A DNA stretch of 64,000 nucleotides from the NCBI RefSeq assembly GCF_017875315.1, contig NZ_JAGGMM010000001.1, forward strand, positions 620,001 to 684,000. Reading direction: 5' to 3'. How positions within the stretch are numbered: position 1 is the stretch's first letter; every line of letters begins with the position of its first letter. Below, piece after piece: positions 1-8,228 of this stretch. The DNA is from Methanomicrobium sp. W14 (GTDB lineage Archaea > Halobacteriota > Methanomicrobia > Methanomicrobiales > Methanomicrobiaceae). A program made the translations under genes and the position numbers. Under the pieces are notes generated by a model. The model had not been told where the DNA came from. It did no database searches and saw only the letters and a program-made list of their open reading frames with translations.

Positions 1-347
1 CACTGATTATTCTCGGTGCAATTTCTCTTTTGTTTCCGGAAATATTCAGTTCTACGTGGATAATTCTGATAGGTATAATAACCGCGCTTTTCTCTGCAGG
101 GGCATCAGTTTTTATCTACAGCAGAATTACTGCAGAAAGCAGTGTTCCATATACCACAAGCAGGGACTCTCTTGTAGGAAAAACAGGAATTGCAACCAAA
201 AAAATTGAACCTGACAATATCAGCGGCAAAGTTGAAATTGATAATGTTGAATGGAGTGCAAAATCTTCTGAAAATACCATTGGAAAGGGGAAAAAAGTCA
301 GGGTAATTGCTTCAAAAGGAGTTCATGTAATTGTTGAGGAGGCATAA
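1..347 (+). CDS. NfeD-family membrane protein, 3' part only
   Basis: This is the C-terminal part of an NfeD-like protein. The frame is open to the left edge, so the true start lies outside the window. The visible part has a hydrophobic helix (about the first 35 codons, rich in Ile, Leu and Gly) followed by a compact beta-rich domain with the pattern VGKTGIATKKI and a terminal VIASKGVHVIVEE, which matches the OB-fold domain of NfeD. NfeD proteins sit in the membrane next to stomatin/SPFH partners and are thought to work with them in membrane quality control. The next gene starts 3 nt after the stop and is exactly such an SPFH protein, which supports the call. The protease domain found in long NfeD proteins is not visible here. 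Confidence 0.8.
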   Translation, partial: LIILGAISLLFPEIFSSTWIILIGIITALFSAGASVFIYSRITAESSVPYTTSRDSLVGKTGIATKKIEPDNISGKVEIDNVEWSAKSSENTIGKGKKVRVIASKGVHVIVEEA

Positions 348-350
348 ATA

Positions 351-1442
351 ATGGTTCTTTTAGGAATGGACAATACCGTGGTTACAATAATTCTTGTACT
401 TGCGATTGTCCTTATATTTGCAAAAGGTGTTGTAATAATTCAGCCTTATGAGCAGGCTCTTCAGATAAGACTTGGTCAGTACATAGGAAGACTTAACCCG
501 GGCTTCAGGTGGGTTATTCCGTTCATCACAGAGATCAAAAAAATTGACCTGAGGACACAGGTTATGGACGTGCCCAGGCAGGAAGTAATAACAAAAGACA
601 ACTCACCAACAAATGTTGATGCAATTGTCTACGTAAAAATTATTGATCCTGAAAAATCCTATTTTGAGGTCTCCAATTACCGCATGGCAACAGTTGCCCT
701 CGCACAGACAAGCTTAAGGGGCATCATCGGTGATATGGAGCTTGATGAAATCCTGTACAACAGGGAAGTCATAAACAACAAGCTGAGGGATATTCTCGAC
801 AGGGAAACCGACCAGTGGGGAGTCAAAGTTGAAAGAGTAGAAATTAAAGAGGTCGACCCTGTAGGTGCGGTTAAACAGGCAATGACTGAACAGACCGCTG
901 CTGAAAGGGAGAGGCGTGCTGCAATACTAAGGGCTGACGGTGAAAAGAGATCCGCGATTCTTACGGCAGAAGGAAAAAGGCAGTCCATGATACTTGAAGC
1001 CGAAGGGGACAGGCAGAGCAAAATACTTCGTGCCGAAGGAGACAGAAAGTCAAGAATCCTTCAGTCTCAGGGTGAAGCGCAGGGATTAAGAATCCTGTCA
1101 CTAGGGGCAAGGCCTCTTGACAAAAAAGCGATTACGGTATTGTCTCTTGATGCACTAAAGCAGATGTCTGATGGTCAGGCTACAAAAATCATATTCCCGT
1201 TTGAAATTTCAAGCCTCATAAAACAGAGTGCCAGGTTCCTCGGAGCTGAAGAGGAAGACTTAACAGATGAGAGCTGGAGAGAGACAAAACTTGACGATTC
1301 TATTCTCGGCAAGTCTCCTGCAGAAGAAGATATCGGAGATGCATCCGAATATGTAAAAGATATCGAGAAAAAGATTAAAGGACTTGAGGACCCGACAACA
1401 CCAGTTGAGAACGGGAATAAAGAAGAAGACACTGAAACATAA
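351..1442 (+). CDS. SPFH/Band 7 (stomatin-prohibitin) membrane protein
   Basis: A 363-residue slipin/stomatin-type protein. Residues about 8-30 form one membrane helix, followed by the SPFH core (IIQPYEQALQIRLGQY, then RTQVMDVPRQEVITKDN, and EVDPVGAVKQAM near its end). A long charged coiled coil follows (about 175-245) with repeated AEGDRQSKIL-like units. The tail is acidic and probably disordered. SPFH proteins form large oligomers on membranes and organise proteases or channels. It forms an operon with the upstream NfeD gene: the ATG lies 3 nt after the NfeD stop, with a strong GAGGAGG ribosome-binding site. The repeats in the coiled coil are normal for the family. The exact partner protease is unknown. 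Confidence 0.9.
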   Translation: MVLLGMDNTVVTIILVLAIVLIFAKGVVIIQPYEQALQIRLGQYIGRLNPGFRWVIPFITEIKKIDLRTQVMDVPRQEVITKDNSPTNVDAIVYVKIIDPEKSYFEVSNYRMATVALAQTSLRGIIGDMELDEILYNREVINNKLRDILDRETDQWGVKVERVEIKEVDPVGAVKQAMTEQTAAERERRAAILRADGEKRSAILTAEGKRQSMILEAEGDRQSKILRAEGDRKSRILQSQGEAQGLRILSLGARPLDKKAITVLSLDALKQMSDGQATKIIFPFEISSLIKQSARFLGAEEEDLTDESWRETKLDDSILGKSPAEEDIGDASEYVKDIEKKIKGLEDPTTPVENGNKEEDTET

Positions 1443-1450
1443 TAAACAGT

Positions 1451-1466
1451 GTTTTGCCGGCAAAAC
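1451..1466. terminator. Palindromic hairpin after the SPFH gene
   Basis: A perfect 16-bp palindrome (GTTTTGCCGGCAAAAC) starts 8 nt after the SPFH stop and is followed about 18 nt later by a T-rich run. It could fold as GTTTTG-CCGG-CAAAAC and act as a transcription end. The T-run is not adjacent, so an operator role cannot be excluded. Confidence 0.4.
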
Positions 1467-1541
1467 TCATGAAAATATTTCTTTTTTATTGAAATCTGAT
1501 TTGATTTTGAAAAACTAACTGTATATTCCTGTTATTACCAA

Positions 1542-1556
1542 AGTCAAAATTTGACT
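1542..1556. promoter_or_regulatory. Inverted repeat AGTCAAA-a-TTTGACT
   Basis: Two perfect 7-bp arms around one central base lie in the gap before the GTTACAT operator array. The size fits a dimeric transcription factor. Nothing else in the 1443-1664 stretch looks coding. Confidence 0.35.
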
Positions 1557-1664
1557 CTCACCTGGCATACCTTTTACCGGATTGCAGGATATAGCAATAC
1601 ATTAGGATTCTGAAACTAAAAATTTCATAAGTAAATGTTGTCAGACTCGCATATGCAGGATAGG

Positions 1665-1746
1665 ATGTTACATTTTGAAACATCCCCCGATTATGGTCGT
1701 TACATATAGTAACATATAACTGCCGGTATGTTTCACAATGTAACAT
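1665..1746. promoter_or_regulatory. Operator array of GTTACAT/ATGTAAC half-sites
   Basis: Two 19-bp elements, at 1665-1683 and 1728-1746, are reverse complements of each other with one mismatch (ATGTTACATTTTGAAACAT against the complement of ATGTTTCACAATGTAACAT). Each is itself an imperfect palindrome. Between them, 1699-1713 is a perfect palindrome, GTTACATATAGTAAC. The last element overlaps the A and T of the start codon at 1745, so a bound protein would block transcription or translation of the 59-codon gene. The layout suggests autoregulation by that small protein; this is inference. Confidence 0.65.
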
Positions 1747-1924
1747 GTCTAAAGTTGTAAGGGTTCAGGAAGACGCAATAGAAATTACGTTAAAATACGG
1801 AAATTCGGTAAGTGAAGGAATAAGGACAATGAATAAACTCTTAAAAAAAGAGAAACACGGAATAGACCCTGAAGACATAAGGACTGTAATCAGGGAAGAA
1901 CTCGAAAACCTTGGGAGATATTAA
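1745..1924 (+). CDS. Small protein, possible ribbon-helix-helix regulator
   Basis: A 59-residue ORF starting at ATG 1745. Its layout is a short beta-like segment (VVRVQEDAIEITLKYG), a helix containing SVSEGIRTMNKLLKK and a second helix (DPEDIRTVIREELENL). That order and size resemble ribbon-helix-helix DNA-binding proteins or antitoxins, but I cannot assign a family. The start codon lies inside the last arm of the palindromic array at 1665-1746, which is what an autorepressor would show. Its stop is 3 nt before the TTG start of the phosphoesterase gene, so the two are probably co-transcribed. An antitoxin-like partner role is possible but unproven. Confidence 0.6.
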   Translation: MSKVVRVQEDAIEITLKYGNSVSEGIRTMNKLLKKEKHGIDPEDIRTVIREELENLGRY

Positions 1925-1927
1925 TTT

Positions 1928-3208
1928 TTGCAGTATAACGTCACACTGTCCCTGAACCTTTCACCGGCACTTGAAAAATTCAGCGACAGAATTGAAGAGA
2001 TCAAATCAGCTGCACCGTACTTTAAATTTCCTTCACATACCGAAATTGAGCTGTCTGATATAACACTCCCCGACAAAGACAGGCTGAAGACTTTTTTAAA
2101 AGCTGTTGAAAATTCATTTGACAGCATCGATTACCTCTCTTTTAATTCATGCGGGTGGAGAAAGAACAGGTCAAATAATATATCCAGGCTTTATTTCTCC
2201 GTCGAACCGCTGAACGAAAATTCCGATATCGCAAAAGCATTAATAAAACAGATTGCCATATCAGGACTTAAGGAGAGTCATGTAATGATAAATTCCAAAA
2301 ATTACTATGACATTCCCGCGGCGGAAAGTAAAGGCATTGCCGAATTTAAAAACCTGTGGAGTGTGACCGGAGGGAAAAACGAACTCTTTTCAAAAATTTT
2401 GTCAAAAACAGTCTTCGCAGGTTATCACCGTCCGCTGTACTCACCACGTATCCTCTGCCTTCATTTTGATGTTCTTTTTATAGATATTCGCGTAGATAAA
2501 AATGTCTACAAAACTTTCAGCATCCCGTGCAAAGAATGGCTGAGACCAAAAGATGACGCAGCCAGGAAAAAAGCCTTTGAAAAATACAGGATATTAAAAG
2601 GATATCATGCAGAAGTAAATTCTGATAAGAAAAAAGAAGAAGAAAACAAAAGCAAAATATATCTCTGCTCTGACCTCCACCTCGGCCACACTGGAATAAT
2701 AAGTTCTGCCGCACGCCCGTTCATAAAAAACGACACTAAAACAATGGACAATGTTCTGATTTCAAACTGGAACAATACGATAGGAAATAAAGACAGCGTG
2801 ATATTTACCGGAGACCTCACATACGGCCAGGAAAGTAAATCCGCACAGAAATGCCTTGACAGACTCAACGGGAATATAATATTTGTAAAGGGAAATCATG
2901 ACACTGTAAAATGCAGTGTTTACGACAATTATGAACTCAGATACAAAGGTTATTCCTTTTTTTTCATCCACGATCCGAAAAAGGCCCCTGAAAATTATAA
3001 AGGGTGGATTGTTCACGGACATACGCACAACAGCAGAATGAACAAATTTCCGTTTATTGATTTCGAAAAAAGACACGTGAATATTTCATGCGAACTCACG
3101 AAGTATTGTCCAATAGAGATTGACAAACTTGTAAAAATTCTGGATATTTACAAAACTTCCGGGTATAAACAGATTTACAGTCTTGACGAAGTTCACCAGA
3201 ACATCTGA
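1928..3208 (+). CDS. Two-domain calcineurin-like metallophosphoesterase
   Basis: A 426-residue protein. The C-terminal part (about 240-400) is a calcineurin-like phosphoesterase: DLHLGH near 248, FTGDLTYG near 294, GNHDTVK near 322 and HGHTHNSRM near 364 supply the usual metal ligands. The N-terminal 240 residues are not recognised with confidence. Their spacing of strands and helices, and the segment with LHFDVLFIDIRVD, recall 2H/LigT (2'-5' RNA ligase-like) phosphoesterases, but clear HxT/S motifs are absent. The start is a TTG 3 nt after the stop of the small gene upstream, with no strong ribosome-binding site, so translational coupling is likely. The substrate is unknown. Confidence 0.75.
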   Translation: MQYNVTLSLNLSPALEKFSDRIEEIKSAAPYFKFPSHTEIELSDITLPDKDRLKTFLKAVENSFDSIDYLSFNSCGWRKNRSNNISRLYFSVEPLNENSDIAKALIKQIAISGLKESHVMINSKNYYDIPAAESKGIAEFKNLWSVTGGKNELFSKILSKTVFAGYHRPLYSPRILCLHFDVLFIDIRVDKNVYKTFSIPCKEWLRPKDDAARKKAFEKYRILKGYHAEVNSDKKKEEENKSKIYLCSDLHLGHTGIISSAARPFIKNDTKTMDNVLISNWNNTIGNKDSVIFTGDLTYGQESKSAQKCLDRLNGNIIFVKGNHDTVKCSVYDNYELRYKGYSFFFIHDPKKAPENYKGWIVHGHTHNSRMNKFPFIDFEKRHVNISCELTKYCPIEIDKLVKILDIYKTSGYKQIYSLDEVHQNI

Positions 3209-3223
3209 TTATGTTCAAAAAAA

Positions 3224-3948
3224 TCAGCATCTGGTTCTCCAGTACCTGTTTGGGACAGATATTTCAAATACTGCCCCAACGTGATATTTTCCGGTCTCCT
3301 CTATGGTAATACCGGTAATATCAAGAATCTTCTTTGTAAAGTAAAGTCCAAGACCCGCATTTGATCCACCTCCTTTTTCAAAAACAGCCTTTTTCATATT
3401 ATCGGCAACACCTTCCCCGTTGTCTTCTATAAACATAACTCCACAGTTTTCCTTCAGAGAAAAAGAGATCCTTATTTCCGTTGTATTTTTGCCATGACGA
3501 AGCGAGTTTTCAAAAATATTATAAATGACTTTGTTTAGCATAGAGTCAGCATAAACCTCAATCCATGGGATATCCGGAGTAAACCTGATTTTGTTAAAAA
3601 TGTCATTCCGGATTACCCTGTTTATTATATCGTTTATGTCCTGCCATGATGCAGACTCAGATCCAGCATTTTTTCATTGGTATACCCAAGAGACCTGCAA
3701 ACAGCGTTATTTGCATAATATATAGAACCAGAATCATCAGTGAAATAAATTTCTTCAGGGTCAGTGTCTATTGAATGTTTTGTCAGTAAAAGTTCTTTTT
3801 CAGCGGTTTTTTGTTTAATCCTAAGGAAGACAACAATTACAGGCACATAATAAATATGCGGGAATATGATGCTTACTCCTCTGCTGAGACATACGAAAGA
3901 GACAAATACTGTGGTAATGCCAGATAAAAGCGTCCAAAAACCAGAATA
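3224..3948 (-). pseudogene. Remnant of a PAS sensor histidine kinase
   Basis: Reading on the minus strand, 3948 to about 3660 encodes a hydrophobic segment (LSRGVSIIFPHIYYVPVIVV) and the first half of a PAS domain (EIYFTDDSGSIYYANNAV, then RSLGYTNEKML). The frame then breaks. From about 3658 to 3224 a second frame encodes the end of a kinase: SWQDINDIINR, then the ATPase N box IFENSLRHG, the G1 box EDNGEGV and the G2 box GLGLYFTKKIL. The rest of the PAS domain and the phospho-accepting His helix are missing, so a deletion with frameshift has joined the two pieces. The 5' end also runs into a stop (TAA at 3949-3951) with no start codon. It cannot make a working kinase. Confidence 0.8.
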
Positions 3949-4043
3949 TTATTATTAGCAAAAATTTTTAAAAAGCCGTAACTGCTTTTTTTAGTACCCT
4001 GAATAAAAAATTATCAGTAAATATATTGATTCACAATCAGTAA

Positions 4044-5057
4044 TTACATTTTATTATTTATACCTACAACGGCATTTATGACATTTTCACAGATGTCTTC
4101 GGAATAATCGGCAACCCTCTTTATGCTGTCGGAAATATTTACGACATTTATGGCAACAGACGTCTCAAAGTCCATAGAGCAGGCATTTAATTTTTTGCAG
4201 TGCTCTTCAATATATTTTGAATCGATAATGGTCTGGTTCGCTCTTATTATATCAGCGTTAAAAAATGCCTCCATAGCAGAATGGAATATCTTTAATGAGT
4301 TTGAGCTTACATCCTCAATATTTGCCACAATCTCCGTGGGTATCTTTTTATCAGACAGTCTTTTTACATTTTTTGCAATTTTACTCGCGTGATCTCCCAC
4401 ACGCTCTATAATTCTACTTGTAAGGAAGAAATGCACTGCGTCATCTGCAGAAATTCCCATCTTACGTGAAAGATTTACGTCATTCAGGATAAGATTTGCC
4501 TGCCTTCCTATAAGCCAGTGAAGTCTGTCGACATCATTGTCCCTTGATATTACATTTTCGGAAAGTACAATGTCATTTTCCTTAAGGGCCAGAAGAGCGT
4601 CCTGGTGCATTTTAATTACAATTACCGACATCCTTGAAATTGTATTAGAAAGAGGCATCTCGGACGGATTAAGAAGATCTTTTATGACAACAGTGTTCTC
4701 TGTCTCTTCAACAACCTCCTGCCCGATTGCCATATTGGTAAACTCACGTATAACCTCCATTGCAAAGGAAGGAAGCCTGCCATGGGCCCATATTTTCATA
4801 GAGGTATAACCGGAGATATAAGCTCCTATCATGCACCTTAGGAAGAATGTCCTGTCAGTTGAGGCACTGACCTCGCATTCCCATATTTTCTGAATCTGGT
4901 CACCACTTGTATTCGGGGTTATAAGAAGTGTTCCGTCATCCTGAATTATAAGACCTACAGGGTCATTTTTTTCTATTTTGCTCTTTTTAACCCAGTTTTT
5001 CGGCAGAGACACTATATATGACGATCCGCCGCTCATCTGAACTTTTCGAATATCCAT
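4044..5057 (-). CDS. AbrB-PhoU phosphate regulator
   Basis: A 337-residue archaeal phosphate-response protein. Residues 1-48 are a SpoVT/AbrB-type DNA-binding domain (QMSGGSSYIVSLPKNWVKK, typical of archaeal versions). Residues about 110-330 hold two PhoU three-helix bundles with the metal-binding style motif ERVGDHASKIAKN and a second copy, IKRVADYSEDICENV. Proteins of this architecture are thought to tie transcription to the state of the Pst importer. It is divergent from pstS across a 137-bp gap with a perfect palindrome at 5102-5113. A TATA-like element (complement of 5081-5090) lies about 28 nt from its ATG, so its mRNA may be leaderless. The DNA target is inferred, not shown. Confidence 0.85.
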   Translation of the reverse strand: MDIRKVQMSGGSSYIVSLPKNWVKKSKIEKNDPVGLIIQDDGTLLITPNTSGDQIQKIWECEVSASTDRTFFLRCMIGAYISGYTSMKIWAHGRLPSFAMEVIREFTNMAIGQEVVEETENTVVIKDLLNPSEMPLSNTISRMSVIVIKMHQDALLALKENDIVLSENVISRDNDVDRLHWLIGRQANLILNDVNLSRKMGISADDAVHFFLTSRIIERVGDHASKIAKNVKRLSDKKIPTEIVANIEDVSSNSLKIFHSAMEAFFNADIIRANQTIIDSKYIEEHCKKLNACSMDFETSVAINVVNISDSIKRVADYSEDICENVINAVVGINNKM

Positions 5058-5101
5058 ATGTAATGGTTTCTATAGTTTAACATATAAAAGATATTTTAAT
5101 C

Positions 5102-5113
5102 ATATCCGGATAT
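5102..5113. promoter_or_regulatory. Palindrome ATATCCGGATAT in the phoU-like/pstS divergent promoter
   Basis: A perfect 12-bp palindrome lies between two outward TATA-like elements: 5081-5090 (for the minus-strand regulator) and 5151-5158 (for pstS). Its position fits an operator serving both genes. The AbrB-PhoU protein encoded alongside is the obvious candidate to bind it; that is inference. Confidence 0.45.
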
Positions 5114-5194
5114 ATATAGTCGTAATCCATGTATTTTATTTCGGGAATTCATTTATATGCACTTTACAATTTTTATAGTGGTGAATTAAAACCA

Positions 5195-6082
5195 ATGAAT
5201 TCAGGAAAGAAATTTGGTCTGACTACTGTTGCACTGGCAGCAGTCGTGGTTTTTGCAGTGTTTATATGTGGATGCACCGGGGAAGGCAGTTCATCAGCAA
5301 CACCTTCTTCTACAACAGGCGCAACAAACGCTGTGTCAGGTACGCTGACAGTCACAGGCTCCACAACAGTTCTGCCTATTGCACAGGCCTCAGCTGAAGA
5401 GTACATGAGTGAGAACCAGAATGTTGACGTTCAGGTATCAGGCGGAGGTTCAAGCGTTGGTGTTCAGGCTGTCGGAGAAGGCACAGCTGATATCGGTATG
5501 GCATCACGCGAACTGAAAGATTCGGAAAAAAAGCTTTATCCAAACCTTGTCCGGCACGTAATTGCAAGGGACGGAATAGCACTTGTGGTATACCCGGGTA
5601 ACACTGTGTCTGACATTACATTGGATTCTATCAAAAAGATCTACACCGGTGAAATAACCAACTGGAAAGAACTCGGCGGCGACGACATGACTATAGTAGT
5701 AGTCGGCCGTGACAGCTCGTCAGGAACAAGAGAGTTCTTCTCCGAAAAAATAATGGGTGAAGATGACTTCGTCTCAACAATGCTTGAAAAGAATTCAAAC
5801 GGTGCAGTTGCACAGACAGTTGCACAGACACCGGGTGCCATAGGTTACCTCAGTATGGGATACCTTGATGGTTCCGTTAAAGCCCTGAACATTAACGAAG
5901 ACGGAACGATTATAAAAGCTAACATTGACAACGTGTTAAACGGTACCTATCCGATTGCAAGAGGTCTGAACATGTTCACAAACGGTGAAGCGACAGGTCT
6001 TGCAAAAGATTACATTGACTTCATTCTTGGATCAAAAGGACAGGCAATTGTAACGAAAGAAGGTTACGTGACAGTAGCCTAA
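5195..6082 (+). CDS. pstS: PstS phosphate-binding lipoprotein
   Basis: The extracellular phosphate-binding protein of the Pst ABC importer, 295 residues from ATG 5195, which follows a GGTGA ribosome-binding site. An in-frame earlier ATG at 5129 would add 22 residues before the signal peptide and is unlikely. The signal peptide (to about residue 27) ends in ICGC, a lipobox-like site anchoring Cys27, and a Ser/Thr-rich linker follows. The PBP-like domain then shows TGSTTVLPIAQASAEEYM, QVSGGGSSVGVQAVGEG, DIGMASRE and VVGRDSSSGTREFF, which form the phosphate site. A TATA-like element at 5151-5158 would place the transcript start just before the ribosome-binding site. Confidence 0.93.
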   Translation: MNSGKKFGLTTVALAAVVVFAVFICGCTGEGSSSATPSSTTGATNAVSGTLTVTGSTTVLPIAQASAEEYMSENQNVDVQVSGGGSSVGVQAVGEGTADIGMASRELKDSEKKLYPNLVRHVIARDGIALVVYPGNTVSDITLDSIKKIYTGEITNWKELGGDDMTIVVVGRDSSSGTREFFSEKIMGEDDFVSTMLEKNSNGAVAQTVAQTPGAIGYLSMGYLDGSVKALNINEDGTIIKANIDNVLNGTYPIARGLNMFTNGEATGLAKDYIDFILGSKGQAIVTKEGYVTVA

Positions 6083-6174
6083 ACCGGCACCGGATGGTGC
6101 AATGTCTGACTGAGTAAGAACATGTTATTAAAAAGTGCCGGAAGATTACTAAAAGATAATATTCAAACACCATT

Positions 6175-6206
6175 TTTTTATGGCACCTTTTTATAAGCCA
6201 TAAAAA
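6175..6206. terminator. 10-bp inverted repeat between pstS and pstCA
   Basis: TTTTTATGGC at 6175-6184 and GCCATAAAAA at 6197-6206 form a perfect stem with a 12-nt loop. With the flanking T-run (6173-6179) it could end part of the pstS transcript or protect its 3' end, giving more binding protein than permease. A second, shorter hairpin (GCACC-GGAT-GGTGC) lies just after the pstS stop. Confidence 0.5.
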
Positions 6207-6267
6207 TTCCATTTAATGAAATTATCTGAAAATTTCACGGCATTTTTTATTTAGGATTTTGAAAAAA

Positions 6268-8223
6268 ATGAGCAGTATAATAAGGTCTGCAGGTACATAT
6301 GGCGGAACAGGCCGGTTCAAAAATTTATCTGAAACCTCAATAAGGGCAGTGCTTTTTATAACCGCAATTTTTGCAGTTTTAACTGTCTTTTTTATTCTGG
6401 TGTTTCTGTTAAAGGATGCTGTTCCTGCATTCCATACTATTAACCTATTCGAATTTTTGTTTGGGGGAGTATGGAATCCAACGGGGTCTAATCCCAGTTA
6501 CGGGACAATGCCTTTATGGGTCGGAACGATTCTTGTGACAATCGGTGCGATGGTTATTGCAACGCCGCTCGGGATAGGGAGCGCCGTATATTTGTCCGAA
6601 ATCGCTCCATTGAAAGTTAAAAAGATTGCCAAACCTGTAATTGAGCTTCTCGCAGGAATTCCGTCGGTTGTTTACGGCTTCTTCGGGCTTGTCGTCCTTA
6701 CGAACTGGATAAGAATTACTTTTGACGTCCCTTCTGGAGAGTGCTGGCTCGCGGGGTCAATTCTTCTGGGAGTTATGGCTCTGCCTACAATAATCAGTGT
6801 TTCCGAGGATGCCATCAGCGCCGTTCCTTCATCATACAAGCACGGTTCACTGGGCCTTGGCGCAACACACTGGCAGACAATAAGCAAAGTCCTGATTCCT
6901 GCTTCAATTTCAGGTATAACGGCAGCGGTGATCCTTGGTATGGGAAGGGCCATAGGAGAGACGATGGCGGTGCTCATGGTCACAGGTAATGCAGGAATTA
7001 TACCTGACCCGATAACAAATATCCTGTCGCCTGTAAGAACACTTGCCGGGACACTTGGTATCGAAATGGGTGAAGTCGCTGTAAACAGCGAACATTATTA
7101 CGCCCTCTTCGGCGTTGCGGTCCTTCTGCTTGCTATAACCCTTATAGTAAATATAGGCGCCAGAAATATCCTGAAAAAACTGAACAGCTCTTCTTCAGGA
7201 ACAAACACAAAAAAACATAACATTCTGAAAAAATGTCTGTCAAATGTAAATATAAATAAAAATCAGATTCAGTCTGTATTTTTTGTTGTTTCCGTAATTC
7301 TCGTTATACTGCTGTTCGGGATATCTACCGCTATTGCATACTGTGCGGTGGTTGCTGCAGCATATATTCTTCATAACAGGCTGAGTCCGTCAGCTTCACA
7401 AAAAATAGCTTTCATTTTGCTTTACCTGTCTATTGCAGTCGTCCTCCTGGTTCTTGCAATAATACTTTACGACATAGTCTCAAAAGGCCTGCCGGCATTG
7501 TCATGGGAATTTTTAACACAGTCACCCAGAGACCTTGGAAGAGAAGGCGGAATATTCCCTGCAATTGTAGGCACACTGTACCTTGTTGCAGGATCAATCA
7601 TCTTTGCCCTTCCGGTTGGTGTAGGTGCGGCCGTATATCTTGTCGAGTATACAAAGGAGAGCAGACTTACCGCAATAATACGTTCGGGTGTCGACCTATT
7701 AAACGGGACTCCCTCAATTGTTTTCGGTCTGTTCGGCTTTGCCTTCCTCGTAATTTACCTGAACCTCGGAGTATGCCTTCTTGTAGGACAGATTACTCTG
7801 GGACTTATGATTCTTCCTACCATAATCAGGACTACAGAGGAAGCCCTTAAGAGCGTACCCCAGTCAGTCAGGCACGGAAGCCTTGCTTTAGGGGCGACAA
7901 AATGGCAGACAATAAGAAAAGTTGTTCTTCCTCCCGCGTTTCCGGGAATAATAACAGGAACAATTCTTTCAATAGGAAGAGCGGCAGGAGAGACTGCACC
8001 GATTATGTTTACGGCAGTTGTATTCTCCACAAAATATCTGCCTTCATCCGAATTTGATCCCGTTATGGCGCTGCCTTATCACCTGTACATTCTTTCAACC
8101 AATATTCCGGGGGCCAGGACAAACCAGTACGGAACGGCGCTTGTTCTTGTCGGGTTCGTAGTGATAATATACCTCATTGCAATTGCTCTAAGAAATCATT
8201 ATCAGAAATCTATAAAGTGGTGA
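6268..8223 (+). CDS. pstCA: PstC-PstA fused phosphate permease
   Basis: One unbroken frame encodes both membrane subunits of the phosphate ABC importer. Residues 1 to about 300 are PstC, with the ATPase-contact loop [20 protein letters not shown] and [10 protein letters not shown]. After a polar linker rich in Ser, Asn and Lys (about 305-325) and two extra helices comes PstA, with a second contact loop, [20 protein letters not shown], and [10 protein letters not shown]. Most organisms carry pstC and pstA as separate genes. ATG 6268 is chosen because AGGA at 6252-6255 is better spaced for it than for the TTG at 6259. The stop overlaps the ribosome-binding site of pstB. No stop or frameshift separates the halves. 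Confidence 0.9.
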   Translation: MSSIIRSAGTYGGTGRFKNLSETSIRAVLFITAIFAVLTVFFILVFLLKDAVPAFHTINLFEFLFGGVWNPTGSNPSYGTMPLWVGTILVTIGAMVIATPLGIGSAVYLSEIAPLKVKKIAKPVIELLAGIPSVVYGFFGLVVLTNWIRITFDVPSGECWLAGSILLGVMALPTIISVSEDAISAVPSSYKHGSLGLGATHWQTISKVLIPASISGITAAVILGMGRAIGETMAVLMVTGNAGIIPDPITNILSPVRTLAGTLGIEMGEVAVNSEHYYALFGVAVLLLAITLIVNIGARNILKKLNSSSSGTNTKKHNILKKCLSNVNINKNQIQSVFFVVSVILVILLFGISTAIAYCAVVAAAYILHNRLSPSASQKIAFILLYLSIAVVLLVLAIILYDIVSKGLPALSWEFLTQSPRDLGREGGIFPAIVGTLYLVAGSIIFALPVGVGAAVYLVEYTKESRLTAIIRSGVDLLNGTPSIVFGLFGFAFLVIYLNLGVCLLVGQITLGLMILPTIIRTTEEALKSVPQSVRHGSLALGATKWQTIRKVVLPPAFPGIITGTILSIGRAAGETAPIMFTAVVFSTKYLPSSEFDPVMALPYHLYILSTNIPGARTNQYGTALVLVGFVVIIYLIAIALRNHYQKSIKW

Positions 8224-8228
8224 CAAAA

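Noticed and set aside
1558-1746. A 62-codon minus-strand frame over the palindromic operator
   Set aside because: It is explained by the repeats of the operator array and has no ribosome-binding site or recognisable sequence.
3224-3541. A stand-alone ATPase domain protein
   Set aside because: The same frame runs on upstream of the first ATG into clear kinase sequence and then breaks; the piece is the tail of a broken histidine kinase.
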